Source: Bradyrhizobium sp. OK095
GTDB taxonomy: Bacteria > Pseudomonadota > Alphaproteobacteria > Rhizobiales > Xanthobacteraceae
Assembly (NCBI RefSeq): GCF_900109945.1
Contig: NZ_FOBX01000002.1
Coordinates: 496,001-560,000 of the forward strand
Reading direction: 5' to 3'
Length of the DNA stretch: 64,000 nucleotides
The first letter of the stretch is position 1. The number at the start of each line of letters is the position of its first letter. A program made the position numbers and the translations under genes. The notes below the pieces were generated by a model. The model saw only the letters and a list, made by a program, of their open reading frames with translations, ran no database searches and was not told the origin of the DNA. Positions 29,099 to 37,271 of this stretch are shown piece by piece.

Positions 29099-29273
29099 GG
29101 AAGGTCTCAAGCTTTGTTGAAAATACAGGACTGTCTACCATGCAAGCGCCAGTCCACCCAACTGCCGGGGATCGGGGCCTAGCCCTGTCCATCCGGCATG
29201 GCCGGACTTGTCCCAATCCGCTGCGTCTGCCTATTAGGACGGAACGTCAAGTGACCATCCGGGTGGAAGCAGA

Positions 29274-30893
29274 ATGCCAAGGCGGCTCGAAGGTGAGTTT
29301 GACTATATCGTCGTCGGGGCCGGCACCGCCGGCTGCATCGTCGCCAACAGGCTCTCGGCCGTTCCCGGGAACCGCGTCCTCATCCTCGAAGCCGGCGGCG
29401 ACGACAACTGGATCTGGTTCCACATCCCTGTCGGCTATCTCTTCGCGATCGGCAATCCGCGCTCGGACTGGATGTTCAAGACCGAGGCCGAGCCCGGCCT
29501 GAACGGCCGCTCGCTGGCCTATCCCCGCGGCAAGGTGATCGGCGGCTCTTCGGCGATCAACGCCATGATCTCGATGCGGGGCCAAGCAGCCGATTACGAT
29601 CATTGGCGCCAGCTCGGCATGACCGGCTGGGGCTACGACGACGTGCTGCCGCTATTCAGGAAGCTCGAAGACCACTTCCTCGGCGCCAGCGAGCATCACG
29701 GCGCAGGAGGCGGCTGGCGCATCGAGGCGCCGCGGCTGTCATGGGATGTGCTCGATGCGGTCGGCGACGCCGCCGAGGAGATGGGCATCAAGCGCATCCC
29801 GGATTTCAACACCGGCGACAACGAAGGCACCAGCTACTTTCACGTCAATCAGAAGCGCGGCCGGCGCTGGTCGTCGGCGCGCGGCTTCCTCAAGCCCGCG
29901 CTGAACCGCTCCAATTTGCGGCTCGAGAAGAACGTGCTGGTCGATCGTCTGATCATCGAGCAAGGCCGCGCCGTCGGCGTGCGCTTCATCCAGAACGGCG
30001 AAACCATCGAGGCGCGTGCGAAACGCGAGGTGATCCTCTCGGCAGGCGCGATCGGCTCGGTGCAGGTGCTGCATCGCTCCGGCATCGGCCCCGCCGACTG
30101 GCTGTCGCCGCTCGGCATCGACATCGTCATGGACAGGCCCGGCGTCGGCCGCAATTTGCAGGACCATCTCCAGCAGCGCGCGATCTACAAGGTCGAGGGC
30201 GTGCGCACGCTGAACGAGACCTATTACAATCTGTTCCGCCGCGGTTTGATGGGGCTCGACTACGCCTTCCGCCGCCGCGGTCCGCTGACCATGGCGCCGT
30301 CGCAGCTCGGCATCTTCACGCGCTCGGATGCGACGCGCGCGCGCGCCAACATCCAATTCCATGTGCAGCCGCTGTCGCTCGACAAGTTCGGCGATCCCCT
30401 GCACCGCTTTCCCGCGATCACGGTCAGTGCCTGCAATCTCCAGCCGACCTCGCGCGGCACCGTGCGGCTGCGCGCGTCGACGCCGGACGAGAAGCCGATC
30501 ATCGCGCCGAATTACCTGTCGACCGACGACGACCGCCAGGTCGGCGCCGACGCCATCCGCACCACACGTCGCCTGATGCAGCAGAAGGCGCTCGCGAAAT
30601 ATCGCCCGAGCGAATATCTGCCCGGCCCCACCGTCGGCGACGACGATGCCTCGCTCGCGAAGGCGGCCGGCGACATCGGCACCACCATCTTCCATCCCGT
30701 CGGTACCGCGAAGATGGGCGCGCCGAGCGATCCGATGGCGGTGGTCGACGAACGGCTGCGCTTCTACGGCCTCGACGGCTTGCGCATCGTCGATGCCTCG
30801 ATCATGCCGACGATCACCTCCGGGAATACCAACACGCCGACCGCGATGATCGCCGAGAAGGGCGCGACGATGATTTTGGAGGATGCAAAGTAG
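29274..30893 (+). CDS. GMC-family FAD oxidoreductase (choline dehydrogenase-like)
   Basis: 539-aa glucose-methanol-choline oxidoreductase. FAD fold YIVVGAGTAGCIVANRL near residue 12, ILEAGGDD, the signature PRGKVIGGSSAINAMI near 85 and the second GMC signature GAIGSVQVLHRSGIGP near 260. C-terminal catalytic region has FHPVGTAKMG and SGNTNTPTAMIAEKGA. Oxidises an alcohol, not identifiable. The next gene begins 11 bases after its stop, so they may form a degradative pair. Confidence 0.92.
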   Translation: MPRRLEGEFDYIVVGAGTAGCIVANRLSAVPGNRVLILEAGGDDNWIWFHIPVGYLFAIGNPRSDWMFKTEAEPGLNGRSLAYPRGKVIGGSSAINAMISMRGQAADYDHWRQLGMTGWGYDDVLPLFRKLEDHFLGASEHHGAGGGWRIEAPRLSWDVLDAVGDAAEEMGIKRIPDFNTGDNEGTSYFHVNQKRGRRWSSARGFLKPALNRSNLRLEKNVLVDRLIIEQGRAVGVRFIQNGETIEARAKREVILSAGAIGSVQVLHRSGIGPADWLSPLGIDIVMDRPGVGRNLQDHLQQRAIYKVEGVRTLNETYYNLFRRGLMGLDYAFRRRGPLTMAPSQLGIFTRSDATRARANIQFHVQPLSLDKFGDPLHRFPAITVSACNLQPTSRGTVRLRASTPDEKPIIAPNYLSTDDDRQVGADAIRTTRRLMQQKALAKYRPSEYLPGPTVGDDDASLAKAAGDIGTTIFHPVGTAKMGAPSDPMAVVDERLRFYGLDGLRIVDASIMPTITSGNTNTPTAMIAEKGATMILEDAK

Positions 30894-30904
30894 CGCCTCG
30901 CACC

Positions 30905-31786
30905 ATGATCAGCACGCACCGCTTTTCAATCGGCCCCACTGATGCAGAGATCGCCATGTTGCAATGGGGCGAGAGCGGCAAGCCGCCTGCCCTGCTCGTG
31001 CACGGCACCGGCTTCGTTGCCGATGTCTGGGACGAGGTCGCGCGCGATCTTGCATCGACCTACACCGTCTACGCGCTCGACCGCCGCGGTCATGGCGCCA
31101 GCCACAAGCCCGGCGCCTATCATTTCCTGGATTATGCCGAGGATGTTTGCCGGGTGATCGATGCACTGGGGCTTCGCGACGTCTACGGGATCGGACACAG
31201 CGCCGGTGCGACCGATCTCCTGCTCGCTGCGAAACTCTCGCCGGGTCGCTTTACGCGCCTGTTCGTGATGGAGCCGACAGTGATGGACCCGCGCGCGGCA
31301 CGCTCCGGAGGATTGAACGACGAATCCCTCGCCCGCGTACAAAGCACCTTGCGCCGGCGCGCTGAGTTCGAGAGTGCCGACGCCGTGTTCGAGCGCTACC
31401 GCGCCGCGCCAGCATTTGCCGATTGGACCGAGAACTCGCTTCGAGCCTATGTCCGCCACGGCTTCACGACGCTTGACGATGGCCGGGTGCGGCTCTGCTG
31501 CACGCCCGAGATCGAGTCGGCAATCCTGCGTCCGATCTACGAGGCAATGGAGCAGGTCTATGTTGGCGATGCCCGCGGCAATCCGTTTGCCTCGCTCGCC
31601 GAGATCGACTGCCCGGTGCGCGTCACGACCGCAGCGAAGTCGGGGCCGATCTACAAGGAGATGGCGCGACGTGCCGTGTCACTGATACCGCACGTGAGCA
31701 CATTAGTCTTCGAAGAAGCCGGGCACTGCGTGGCGCAGGAAGTGCCGGAGTACGTGGTCGAAGCGATCCGGGAGTTCGCGAAGTAG
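30905..31786 (+). CDS. Alpha/beta hydrolase
   Basis: 293-aa alpha/beta-hydrolase-fold enzyme. Oxyanion-hole HGTGF near residue 36, nucleophile elbow GHSAGAT near 98 and the C-terminal catalytic histidine in EAGHCVAQE near 275. The acid residue was not fixed. It starts 11 bases after the GMC oxidoreductase gene. Probably an esterase, lactonase or C-C hydrolase; function beyond fold is unknown. Confidence 0.87.
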   Translation: MISTHRFSIGPTDAEIAMLQWGESGKPPALLVHGTGFVADVWDEVARDLASTYTVYALDRRGHGASHKPGAYHFLDYAEDVCRVIDALGLRDVYGIGHSAGATDLLLAAKLSPGRFTRLFVMEPTVMDPRAARSGGLNDESLARVQSTLRRRAEFESADAVFERYRAAPAFADWTENSLRAYVRHGFTTLDDGRVRLCCTPEIESAILRPIYEAMEQVYVGDARGNPFASLAEIDCPVRVTTAAKSGPIYKEMARRAVSLIPHVSTLVFEEAGHCVAQEVPEYVVEAIREFAK

Positions 31787-31915
31787 GTCTCGTGCCCCGG
31801 ACGCGCTGCAGCGTGCAACGCTGCTGCGCAGAGCCGGGGCCCAGACCCAGTGGCGTGGGTCCCGGCTCCGCGGCGCACCGCCAAGAGCCGCTGCACCGCG
31901 TCCGGGACACGAGAC
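31787..31915. repeat. Palindromic intergenic repeat, family 3
   Basis: Outer arms GTCTCGTGCCCCGGACGCG (31787-31805) and CGCGTCCGGGACACGAGAC (31897-31915) pair over 19 bases with one mismatch; inner parts (GAGCCGGGGCCCA ... TGGGTCCCGGCTC) pair too. A third sequence family beside those at 16520 and 17472. It follows the hydrolase gene directly. Confidence 0.82.
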
Positions 31916-32015
31916 CGAAATCCCCTCACGAAAACGTCATCACATCCGGGAATAAGACCCTCCCTCCCCCGATCACCTCCCCGAAGCCCAATTCAGGGCG
32001 AAGTGGAGACGTGCG

Positions 32016-32960
32016 ATGAGCGGACACGATCACGGGGAAGACGGCGTCAGCCGCCGCAAGGTGCTGGAATGCATGACCTGGGCCGGCACCGGAGTGCTCT
32101 GGACCATCACGGGCGGCGTGCCGCGCTCGCTCGGCATCATCGATTCCGCGCAGGCTGCGACCGCGGCGGCGCCCGGCATGACCTTCCTCCAGATCAGCGA
32201 CAGCCATGTCGGCTTCGACAAGCCGGCCAATCCCAACGCGCTGGGCACGCTGGAGGAAGCTATCAACAAGATCAACGCGATGCCGGCCAAGCCCTCCTTC
32301 ATGATCCACACCGGCGACATCACCCATCTGTCCAAGGCCGCCGAGTTCGATAATGCCGATCGCATCATCTCGCAGAGCAAGCTCGACGTGCATTACGTGC
32401 CCGGCGAGCATGACTTCCTCGACGAGGAAGTAAAATTCTATCGCGAGCGTTACGGTCGCGGCACCAAGGGTGCGGGCTGGTACTCCTTCGATGCCGGCGG
32501 CGTGCACTTTATCGGCCTCGTCAATGTCGTTGACCTCAAGGGCGGCGGCCTCGGCAATCTCGGCGCCGAGCAGCTCGCCTGGCTCGAGGACGATCTGCGC
32601 GGCAAGTCGAAATCAACCCCGGTCGTGCTGTTCGCCCACATCCCGCTCTGGACCGTCTATCCCGAATGGGGCTGGGGCACCGAGGACGGCGGCCGCGCGC
32701 TCGAATACGTCAAGGGTTTTGGCTCGGTCACCGTGCTGAACGGCCATATCCACCAGGTGATGCAGAAGGTCGAGGGCAACGTCACCTTCCACACCGCGCG
32801 CTCCACCGCCTTCCCGCAGCCGGCGCCGGGGACGGCTCCCTCGCCCGGGCCGATGAAGGTCGAGGACGCAAAACTGCGTTCCATGCTCGGCGTTGCCAGC
32901 ATCAACTTCAAGCAGAACGAGCAGCGGCTCGCGATCATCGACACGCCGATCCAGGGCTGA
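32016..32960 (+). CDS. Tat-exported metallophosphoesterase
   Basis: 314-aa calcineurin-type phosphoesterase. A twin-arginine region (SRRKVLECMTWAGTGVLW) starts near residue 11, so export folded to the periplasm is likely. Metal motifs in order are ISDSHVG (about 60), HTGDIT, GEHDF (GNHD with Glu for Asn), FAHIPLW and LNGHIHQV. It may hydrolyse phosphodi- or monoesters; the N to E change at the GNHD motif alters one metal ligand shell. First gene of a unit with cupredoxin, sigma factor and anti-sigma. Confidence 0.87.
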   Translation: MSGHDHGEDGVSRRKVLECMTWAGTGVLWTITGGVPRSLGIIDSAQAATAAAPGMTFLQISDSHVGFDKPANPNALGTLEEAINKINAMPAKPSFMIHTGDITHLSKAAEFDNADRIISQSKLDVHYVPGEHDFLDEEVKFYRERYGRGTKGAGWYSFDAGGVHFIGLVNVVDLKGGGLGNLGAEQLAWLEDDLRGKSKSTPVVLFAHIPLWTVYPEWGWGTEDGGRALEYVKGFGSVTVLNGHIHQVMQKVEGNVTFHTARSTAFPQPAPGTAPSPGPMKVEDAKLRSMLGVASINFKQNEQRLAIIDTPIQG

Positions 32961-32984
32961 TGCAAGGCTGAACGGAAGCTGACA

Positions 32985-33308
32985 ATGAAGACACTCAATC
33001 GCCGCGACTTCGGTGTCGCCGTGGCCGCGGCCATCCTGTTGCCCGCAACAACTGCCCGTGCCGACGACATGGAAGTTCATATCGACAACTTCGTTTTCCA
33101 GCCGGCCGAACTCACGATCAAGGTCGGCACCACCGTGAGCTGGACCAACCGGGACGACATCCCCCATACCGTGGTGTCGGCCGGCAAGTTCAGGTCCAAG
33201 ACCCTGGACACCGACGACAAGTTCACGTTCACCTTCACCAATGCGGGCGACTACAAATATTTTTGTTCGTTGCACCCGCACATGACGGGGATGATCAAGG
33301 TTGAGTAA
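32985..33308 (+). CDS. Exported cupredoxin (amicyanin/pseudoazurin-like)
   Basis: 107-aa blue-copper-type protein. An RR-type signal (LNRRDFGVAVAAAILLPA) directs export. The type 1 copper ligands are in place: His in IPHTVVSAG, and Cys, His and a possible Met in YFCSLHPHMTGMI. Single plastocyanin-like domain. Small electron carrier or copper-binding protein in the periplasm. Starts 24 bases after the metallophosphoesterase. Confidence 0.88.
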   Translation: MKTLNRRDFGVAVAAAILLPATTARADDMEVHIDNFVFQPAELTIKVGTTVSWTNRDDIPHTVVSAGKFRSKTLDTDDKFTFTFTNAGDYKYFCSLHPHMTGMIKVE

Positions 33309-33450
33309 CGTCTCCAACCAAGGCATCAACGTCTTGCCCGGCCGGTGGTCCCACGCCGGCCGGGCTCGTGTGCCTTCGGTCACACAAGCCGACCAAACGA
33401 ACAGGGACGAAACGGCGCGACGCGCAGAACAAGAGGCAAAGCGAGGAGCG

Positions 33451-33999
33451 ATGCCCGCCAACGACGATTTGCAGAAGGCGCAGCGCTTCCGCGAGGCGGC
33501 GCTGCCCTATCTCGACGACGTCTACACGCTCGCGCGCTATCTGCTGCGCGATGCTTCCGATGCCGAGGACGCGGTGCAGGAATGCTATCTGCGCGCGCTG
33601 AAGCATTTCGGCAGCTATCGCGGGCCGGCGATGAAGCCCTGGCTGTTCGCGATCCTGCGCAACGTCTGCAATGCAGAATATGCAAGGCGCGCCCACAAGC
33701 ACAGCGCGATCGAGGATACCCCCGGCGCCGCCGAGCAGACGCCGATATGGCAGGAGAGCGAGGCGAGCCCGGAAACCGAAGTGCTGCGCAGTCGCGATGC
33801 CGGCGCCATCCGCAAGCTGATCGACGCGCTTGCCGAACCGTTCAAGGAAACATTCGTGCTGCGGGAGATCAACAACCTGTCCTATCGTGAAATCGCCGAG
33901 GCCGCCGGCGTGCCCGTCGGCACCGTGATGTCCCGCCTCGCCCGCGCCCGCGCCATGCTGCGCGCGGCCTGGACGGCGGAAGAGGAGCAAGCAAGATGA
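33451..33999 (+). CDS. ECF sigma factor
   Basis: 182-aa ECF sigma factor. Region 2 has DDVYTLARYLLRDASDAEDAV and MKPWLFAILRNVCNAEY; region 4 has LSYREIAEAAGVPVGTVMSRLARAR near the C-terminus. The upstream TTG start is rejected because GAGGAG lies 3 bases before ATG 33451. The stop overlaps the anti-sigma start by four bases (ATGA). Lies in the same direction as the metallophosphoesterase and cupredoxin genes, which it may control. Confidence 0.9.
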   Translation: MPANDDLQKAQRFREAALPYLDDVYTLARYLLRDASDAEDAVQECYLRALKHFGSYRGPAMKPWLFAILRNVCNAEYARRAHKHSAIEDTPGAAEQTPIWQESEASPETEVLRSRDAGAIRKLIDALAEPFKETFVLREINNLSYREIAEAAGVPVGTVMSRLARARAMLRAAWTAEEEQAR

Positions 34000-34763
34000 C
34001 CTGCGACGAAGCAAAGATCCTGCTTCACGCGCTGCTGGACAACGAGCTCGATGCCGGCCACGCGCGCGAGGTCGAAGCCCATATCGCCGGCTGCCCGGAT
34101 TGCGCCGCTGAGCTTGCGGCACAGCGCGAGATGCAGCGCGTGCTCGCCGACACCAATCTGCGCTACACCGCGCCCGCCAGCCTGCGGAACCGGATCGAAG
34201 CGTCGCTGCCGCAACCGCAGCGCCAGCAACCGACCCGCCGCTCGGTGCTGCGCGGCTTTGCGATGGGCTCGGCCGTCTCCGCGCTCGCCGCCTCCGGCGT
34301 GGTCGCATTGGTGCTGCGCCAGGACGATCAGCAGCGCATCCTGTCGGAGGTCGTCTCCGCCCATCTGCGCTCGCTCCAGGCCGGCCACCTCATCGACGTG
34401 GTCTCGACCGACCAGCACACCGTAAAACCGTGGTTCAACGGCAAGCTCGACGTCGCCCCGCCCGTGATCGATCTCACCGCGCAGGGCTTTACGCTGGTCG
34501 GTGGCCGGCTCGACTATATCGACGCCCGCGCCATCGGCGCGGTGGTCTACAAGCGCCGGCAGCACGTGATCAATTTGTTCGTGTCGCAGACGTCGAGCAC
34601 CGAGCACCGTCCACCGAAGACCCAGACCATGCAGGGCTTCAATTGCCGCCGCTGGGGCGAGCGGGGCCTGAACTTCTGGGCCGTCAGCGATATCGGCGGC
34701 GACGAGCTCGCCGAGTTCGTCGACAAGTTCGAGGCGGCGATGAAGGCAAGTGTGGAGGGGTAA
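33996..34763 (+). CDS. Zinc-finger anti-sigma factor with membrane segment
   Basis: 255-aa anti-sigma factor. The N-terminal zinc-binding domain shows MTCDEAKILLHALLDNELD, His in EAHIAGC and the C-x2-C pair in GCPDCAAEL. One membrane segment (FAMGSAVSALAASGVVALVL, about residues 88-107) and a periplasmic domain follow. It sequesters the sigma factor encoded in the overlapping gene upstream. Signal unknown; the neighbouring copper-type and phosphoesterase proteins suggest an envelope or redox cue. Confidence 0.9.
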   Translation: MTCDEAKILLHALLDNELDAGHAREVEAHIAGCPDCAAELAAQREMQRVLADTNLRYTAPASLRNRIEASLPQPQRQQPTRRSVLRGFAMGSAVSALAASGVVALVLRQDDQQRILSEVVSAHLRSLQAGHLIDVVSTDQHTVKPWFNGKLDVAPPVIDLTAQGFTLVGGRLDYIDARAIGAVVYKRRQHVINLFVSQTSSTEHRPPKTQTMQGFNCRRWGERGLNFWAVSDIGGDELAEFVDKFEAAMKASVEG

Positions 34764-34869
34764 TTGCCGGCAGCGGGCGAAGCTCCGCGTCATGGTTCAG
34801 AGAGGTGACGCTTCTCACAGTCCTCGCGAGCGCAATCCGGCAGATTGCAGCTCCACAAGGAGGACAGAC

Positions 34870-35055
34870 ATGGTTCCGTCACTGATTATCTGCGCCACGC
34901 TCCCGTCGATGTTCGCGGCGGGCTGCGCTGCATTGCTGGCCTTCAAGGAGCGCAAGCAATGGATTTGGTTCGCGCTCCTGTCCGTGATTGCCGGCTTTGC
35001 AGGCCTAATCACGCTGAATATGCTTCATATCTGGGACTACGCCGGGCGTTGCTAA
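34870..35055 (+). CDS. 61-aa two-segment membrane protein
   Basis: Small protein with two hydrophobic stretches (VPSLIICATLPSMFAAGCAALLAF and FALLSVIAGFAGLITLNML) joined by a basic KERKQW loop. AAGGAGGA lies 7 bases before ATG 34870, among the best ribosome sites in the window, which supports translation. Function unknown; it follows the sigma/anti-sigma pair in the same direction by 106 bases. Confidence 0.68.
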   Translation: MVPSLIICATLPSMFAAGCAALLAFKERKQWIWFALLSVIAGFAGLITLNMLHIWDYAGRC

Positions 35056-35075
35056 TCGACGCAGTCGACGGAAGG

Positions 35076-36467
35076 TCAGGCCGACCGCCGCACCGCGTTG
35101 TCCACCAGCGTCTTGCCGAGCGACCAGATGGCACCGGGGACCTTGTGGCTGCCGGCGATGACGTCGTCGAACGCCTTCTCGATCCAGCCGCAGTCTTCCT
35201 CGGTGATGGTGAGCGGCGGCAGCAGCTTGATGGTGTGGCTGCCGTGGCCGGCGACTTGCGTCAGGATCTTGTGATCCTTGAACAGCGGCACGGTGATGAG
35301 CTGGCAGAACAAGCCCTTGTTGGCGGCCTCCAGCACGTTCCAGGAGGCCCGCAGGCGCAGCGATTTCGGCGGGCCGAACTCGATGCCGATCATCAGGCCC
35401 TTGCCGCGGACTTCCTTCAGCAACTCGTAGCCGGGCACCATGCGGGTGAGCGCGAGGCGAAGCTCGGCGCCGCGCTTGGCGGCACCCTCGATCAGCTTCT
35501 CCGATTCCATGATGTCGAGCGTGGCGATGCCGGCGGCCATCGCCAGATCGTTCTTGGAGAAGGTCGAGCCGTGCACCACGGCGCGGTCCATCTGGTTGAA
35601 AATCTTGTCGAAGATGCCCTTGCGCGTCAGCACCGCGCCGACCGGCACATGGCCGCCCGACAGCGACTTCGACAGCAGCACCATGTCGGGCTCGACGTTC
35701 CAGTGCTCGACCGCGAGGAAGCGGCCGGTGCGGCCCATGCCGGTCTGGATCTCGTCGGCGACGAACAGCGTGCCGTATTTCTTGCAGAGCGCGGCTGCGC
35801 CCGGCAGGAACTCGTCGGTGGGCATGTTGACGCCCTTGCCCTGGATCGGCTCGACGACGAAGGCCGCGACCTCGCGCGAGGCCAGCGCCTTTTCGAGGGC
35901 GGCCAGATCGTTGAACGGGATCGAGGTGCAGCCCGGCAGCAGCGGCTCGAAGCCGGTGCGGAAGTTCGAATCACCGGTCAGCGATAGCGCGCCATAGGTC
36001 AGGCCGTGATAGCCGTGGGCGCAATAGACGATGCCGGGACGGCCTGTAGAGCCACGCGCGAACTTGATCGCGGCCTCGACGCATTCGGCGCCGGAATTGG
36101 CGAAGAACACCTTGTCGAGATAGGGGACGTATTTCAGCAGGCGCTCGGCGAGCACGCCGGCGAGCACCGAGACGTCGAACTGGACGAGATTGGGCAGGTC
36201 GGCATCGAGCACGCTCTTGAGCGCCTCGCGCATGACCGGATGATTGCGCCCGATCGCAAACACGCCAAAGCCGGACAACAGGTCGAGATAGCGCGCGCCG
36301 TCGCGGTCGTAGAGGTACTGCCCCTGACCCTTCTGGAAGCCGACATCGTAGCCGATGGTCTTCAGTACCCGAACGAACTGCTCGTTCAGATACCGATTAT
36401 GCAGGGCGCTGCGCTGGGCCTGACGGTCCGCGAATAGCTCAGACATGTCTGGATTTGGGCTGTGCAT
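35076..36467 (-). CDS. hpnO: Hopanoid aminotransferase HpnO
   Basis: 463-aa class III PLP aminotransferase. PLP lysine is in LLSKSLSGGHVPVGAVL near residue 265, with VADEIQTGMGRTGRF before it. In Rhodopseudomonas, HpnO makes 35-aminobacteriohopanetriol from the ribosyl-derived hopanoid. Identity as HpnO rests on position one gene from hpnN and on family; a general ornithine-type aminotransferase is the alternative. A second ATG 24 bases in would trim the first eight residues. Confidence 0.82.
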   Translation of the reverse strand: MHSPNPDMSELFADRQAQRSALHNRYLNEQFVRVLKTIGYDVGFQKGQGQYLYDRDGARYLDLLSGFGVFAIGRNHPVMREALKSVLDADLPNLVQFDVSVLAGVLAERLLKYVPYLDKVFFANSGAECVEAAIKFARGSTGRPGIVYCAHGYHGLTYGALSLTGDSNFRTGFEPLLPGCTSIPFNDLAALEKALASREVAAFVVEPIQGKGVNMPTDEFLPGAAALCKKYGTLFVADEIQTGMGRTGRFLAVEHWNVEPDMVLLSKSLSGGHVPVGAVLTRKGIFDKIFNQMDRAVVHGSTFSKNDLAMAAGIATLDIMESEKLIEGAAKRGAELRLALTRMVPGYELLKEVRGKGLMIGIEFGPPKSLRLRASWNVLEAANKGLFCQLITVPLFKDHKILTQVAGHGSHTIKLLPPLTITEEDCGWIEKAFDDVIAGSHKVPGAIWSLGKTLVDNAVRRSA

Positions 36468-36608
36468 CCGCTACATACTTCGATTGAGGACCGTTTCGTC
36501 AACTGAAAACGGGCCGTTCCGGAAAACGGTCTGTGCGGCCTTTTGCCCTTTTTCGGACCATCTTCGCAAGCACAGCTTTAAACCATGTTGCACTGCCAAG
36601 GAACACTC

Positions 36609-37271
36609 ATGCGTTTGGCCCTTTACACCGGAATAATACTGGCTGCTGGTTACACCAGCCTGACCCCTGCGCTCGCCGCCGATCCCACCGGCGACTGGCG
36701 GGTCGCCGACGGCGTCGCCAATATCCGTGTCGCCCAGTGCAATGGCAGCATGTGGGGCGCCGTTTCCTGGGAAAAGCAGCCTGGCGGCCGCGACGAGAAC
36801 AACCCGGATGTCTCGAAAAAGAACAGGCCGACACTGGCCATGCCGACCCTGATCGACATGAAGAAGAAGCCCGGCGCCGATCAGTGGGAAGGACAGGTCT
36901 ATAACGCGCAGGATGGCCAGACCTACAGCGCGACCATCACGCCTGTTGGCACCGACCAGCTCGAGATCAAGGGCTGCGTGATGGGCTTCCTCTGCGGCGG
37001 CGAGACCTGGACCCGGGTTGGACCGCCAATCCCCTTGAGCCCCGCCAACGCCATGGCCAAGGGTGCGCCAAAGCCCGCCGGCGCGGCGCCGAAAGCCCAA
37101 GGGACCCAAGCAGCCCAACAAGGCACACCCGGCACGACGGGTGCCACAACACCAGCGCCCGCAGCAGTGGCCCCGAAGACGGCCGCCGCCGCCAAGCCCG
37201 GCCCGAAGGGCGTCGCCGACCCCGTCGGCGACATCTGCCTACTCCCTGAGATTGCGGGGTTTGCCCATTAG
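36609..37271 (+). CDS. Exported DUF2147 protein
   Basis: 220-aa periplasmic protein. Signal peptide LALYTGIILAAGYTSLTPALA, then a DUF2147 domain (DPTGDWRVADGVANIRVAQC ... WEGQVYNAQDGQTYSATI ... IKGCVMGFLCGGETWTRV) and a long Ala/Pro/Gly-rich tail from about residue 150. AAGGAA lies 6 bases before ATG 36609. The end overlaps the convergent hpnN end by 33 bases. Function of the domain is unknown. Confidence 0.83.
   Translation: MRLALYTGIILAAGYTSLTPALAADPTGDWRVADGVANIRVAQCNGSMWGAVSWEKQPGGRDENNPDVSKKNRPTLAMPTLIDMKKKPGADQWEGQVYNAQDGQTYSATITPVGTDQLEIKGCVMGFLCGGETWTRVGPPIPLSPANAMAKGAPKPAGAAPKAQGTQAAQQGTPGTTGATTPAPAAVAPKTAAAAKPGPKGVADPVGDICLLPEIAGFAH

Noticed and set aside
33301-33450. TTG start at 33301 for the second ECF sigma factor.
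   Set aside because: The extra 50 residues overlap the cupredoxin stop and are unlike the family; ATG 33451 has GAGGAG just upstream.
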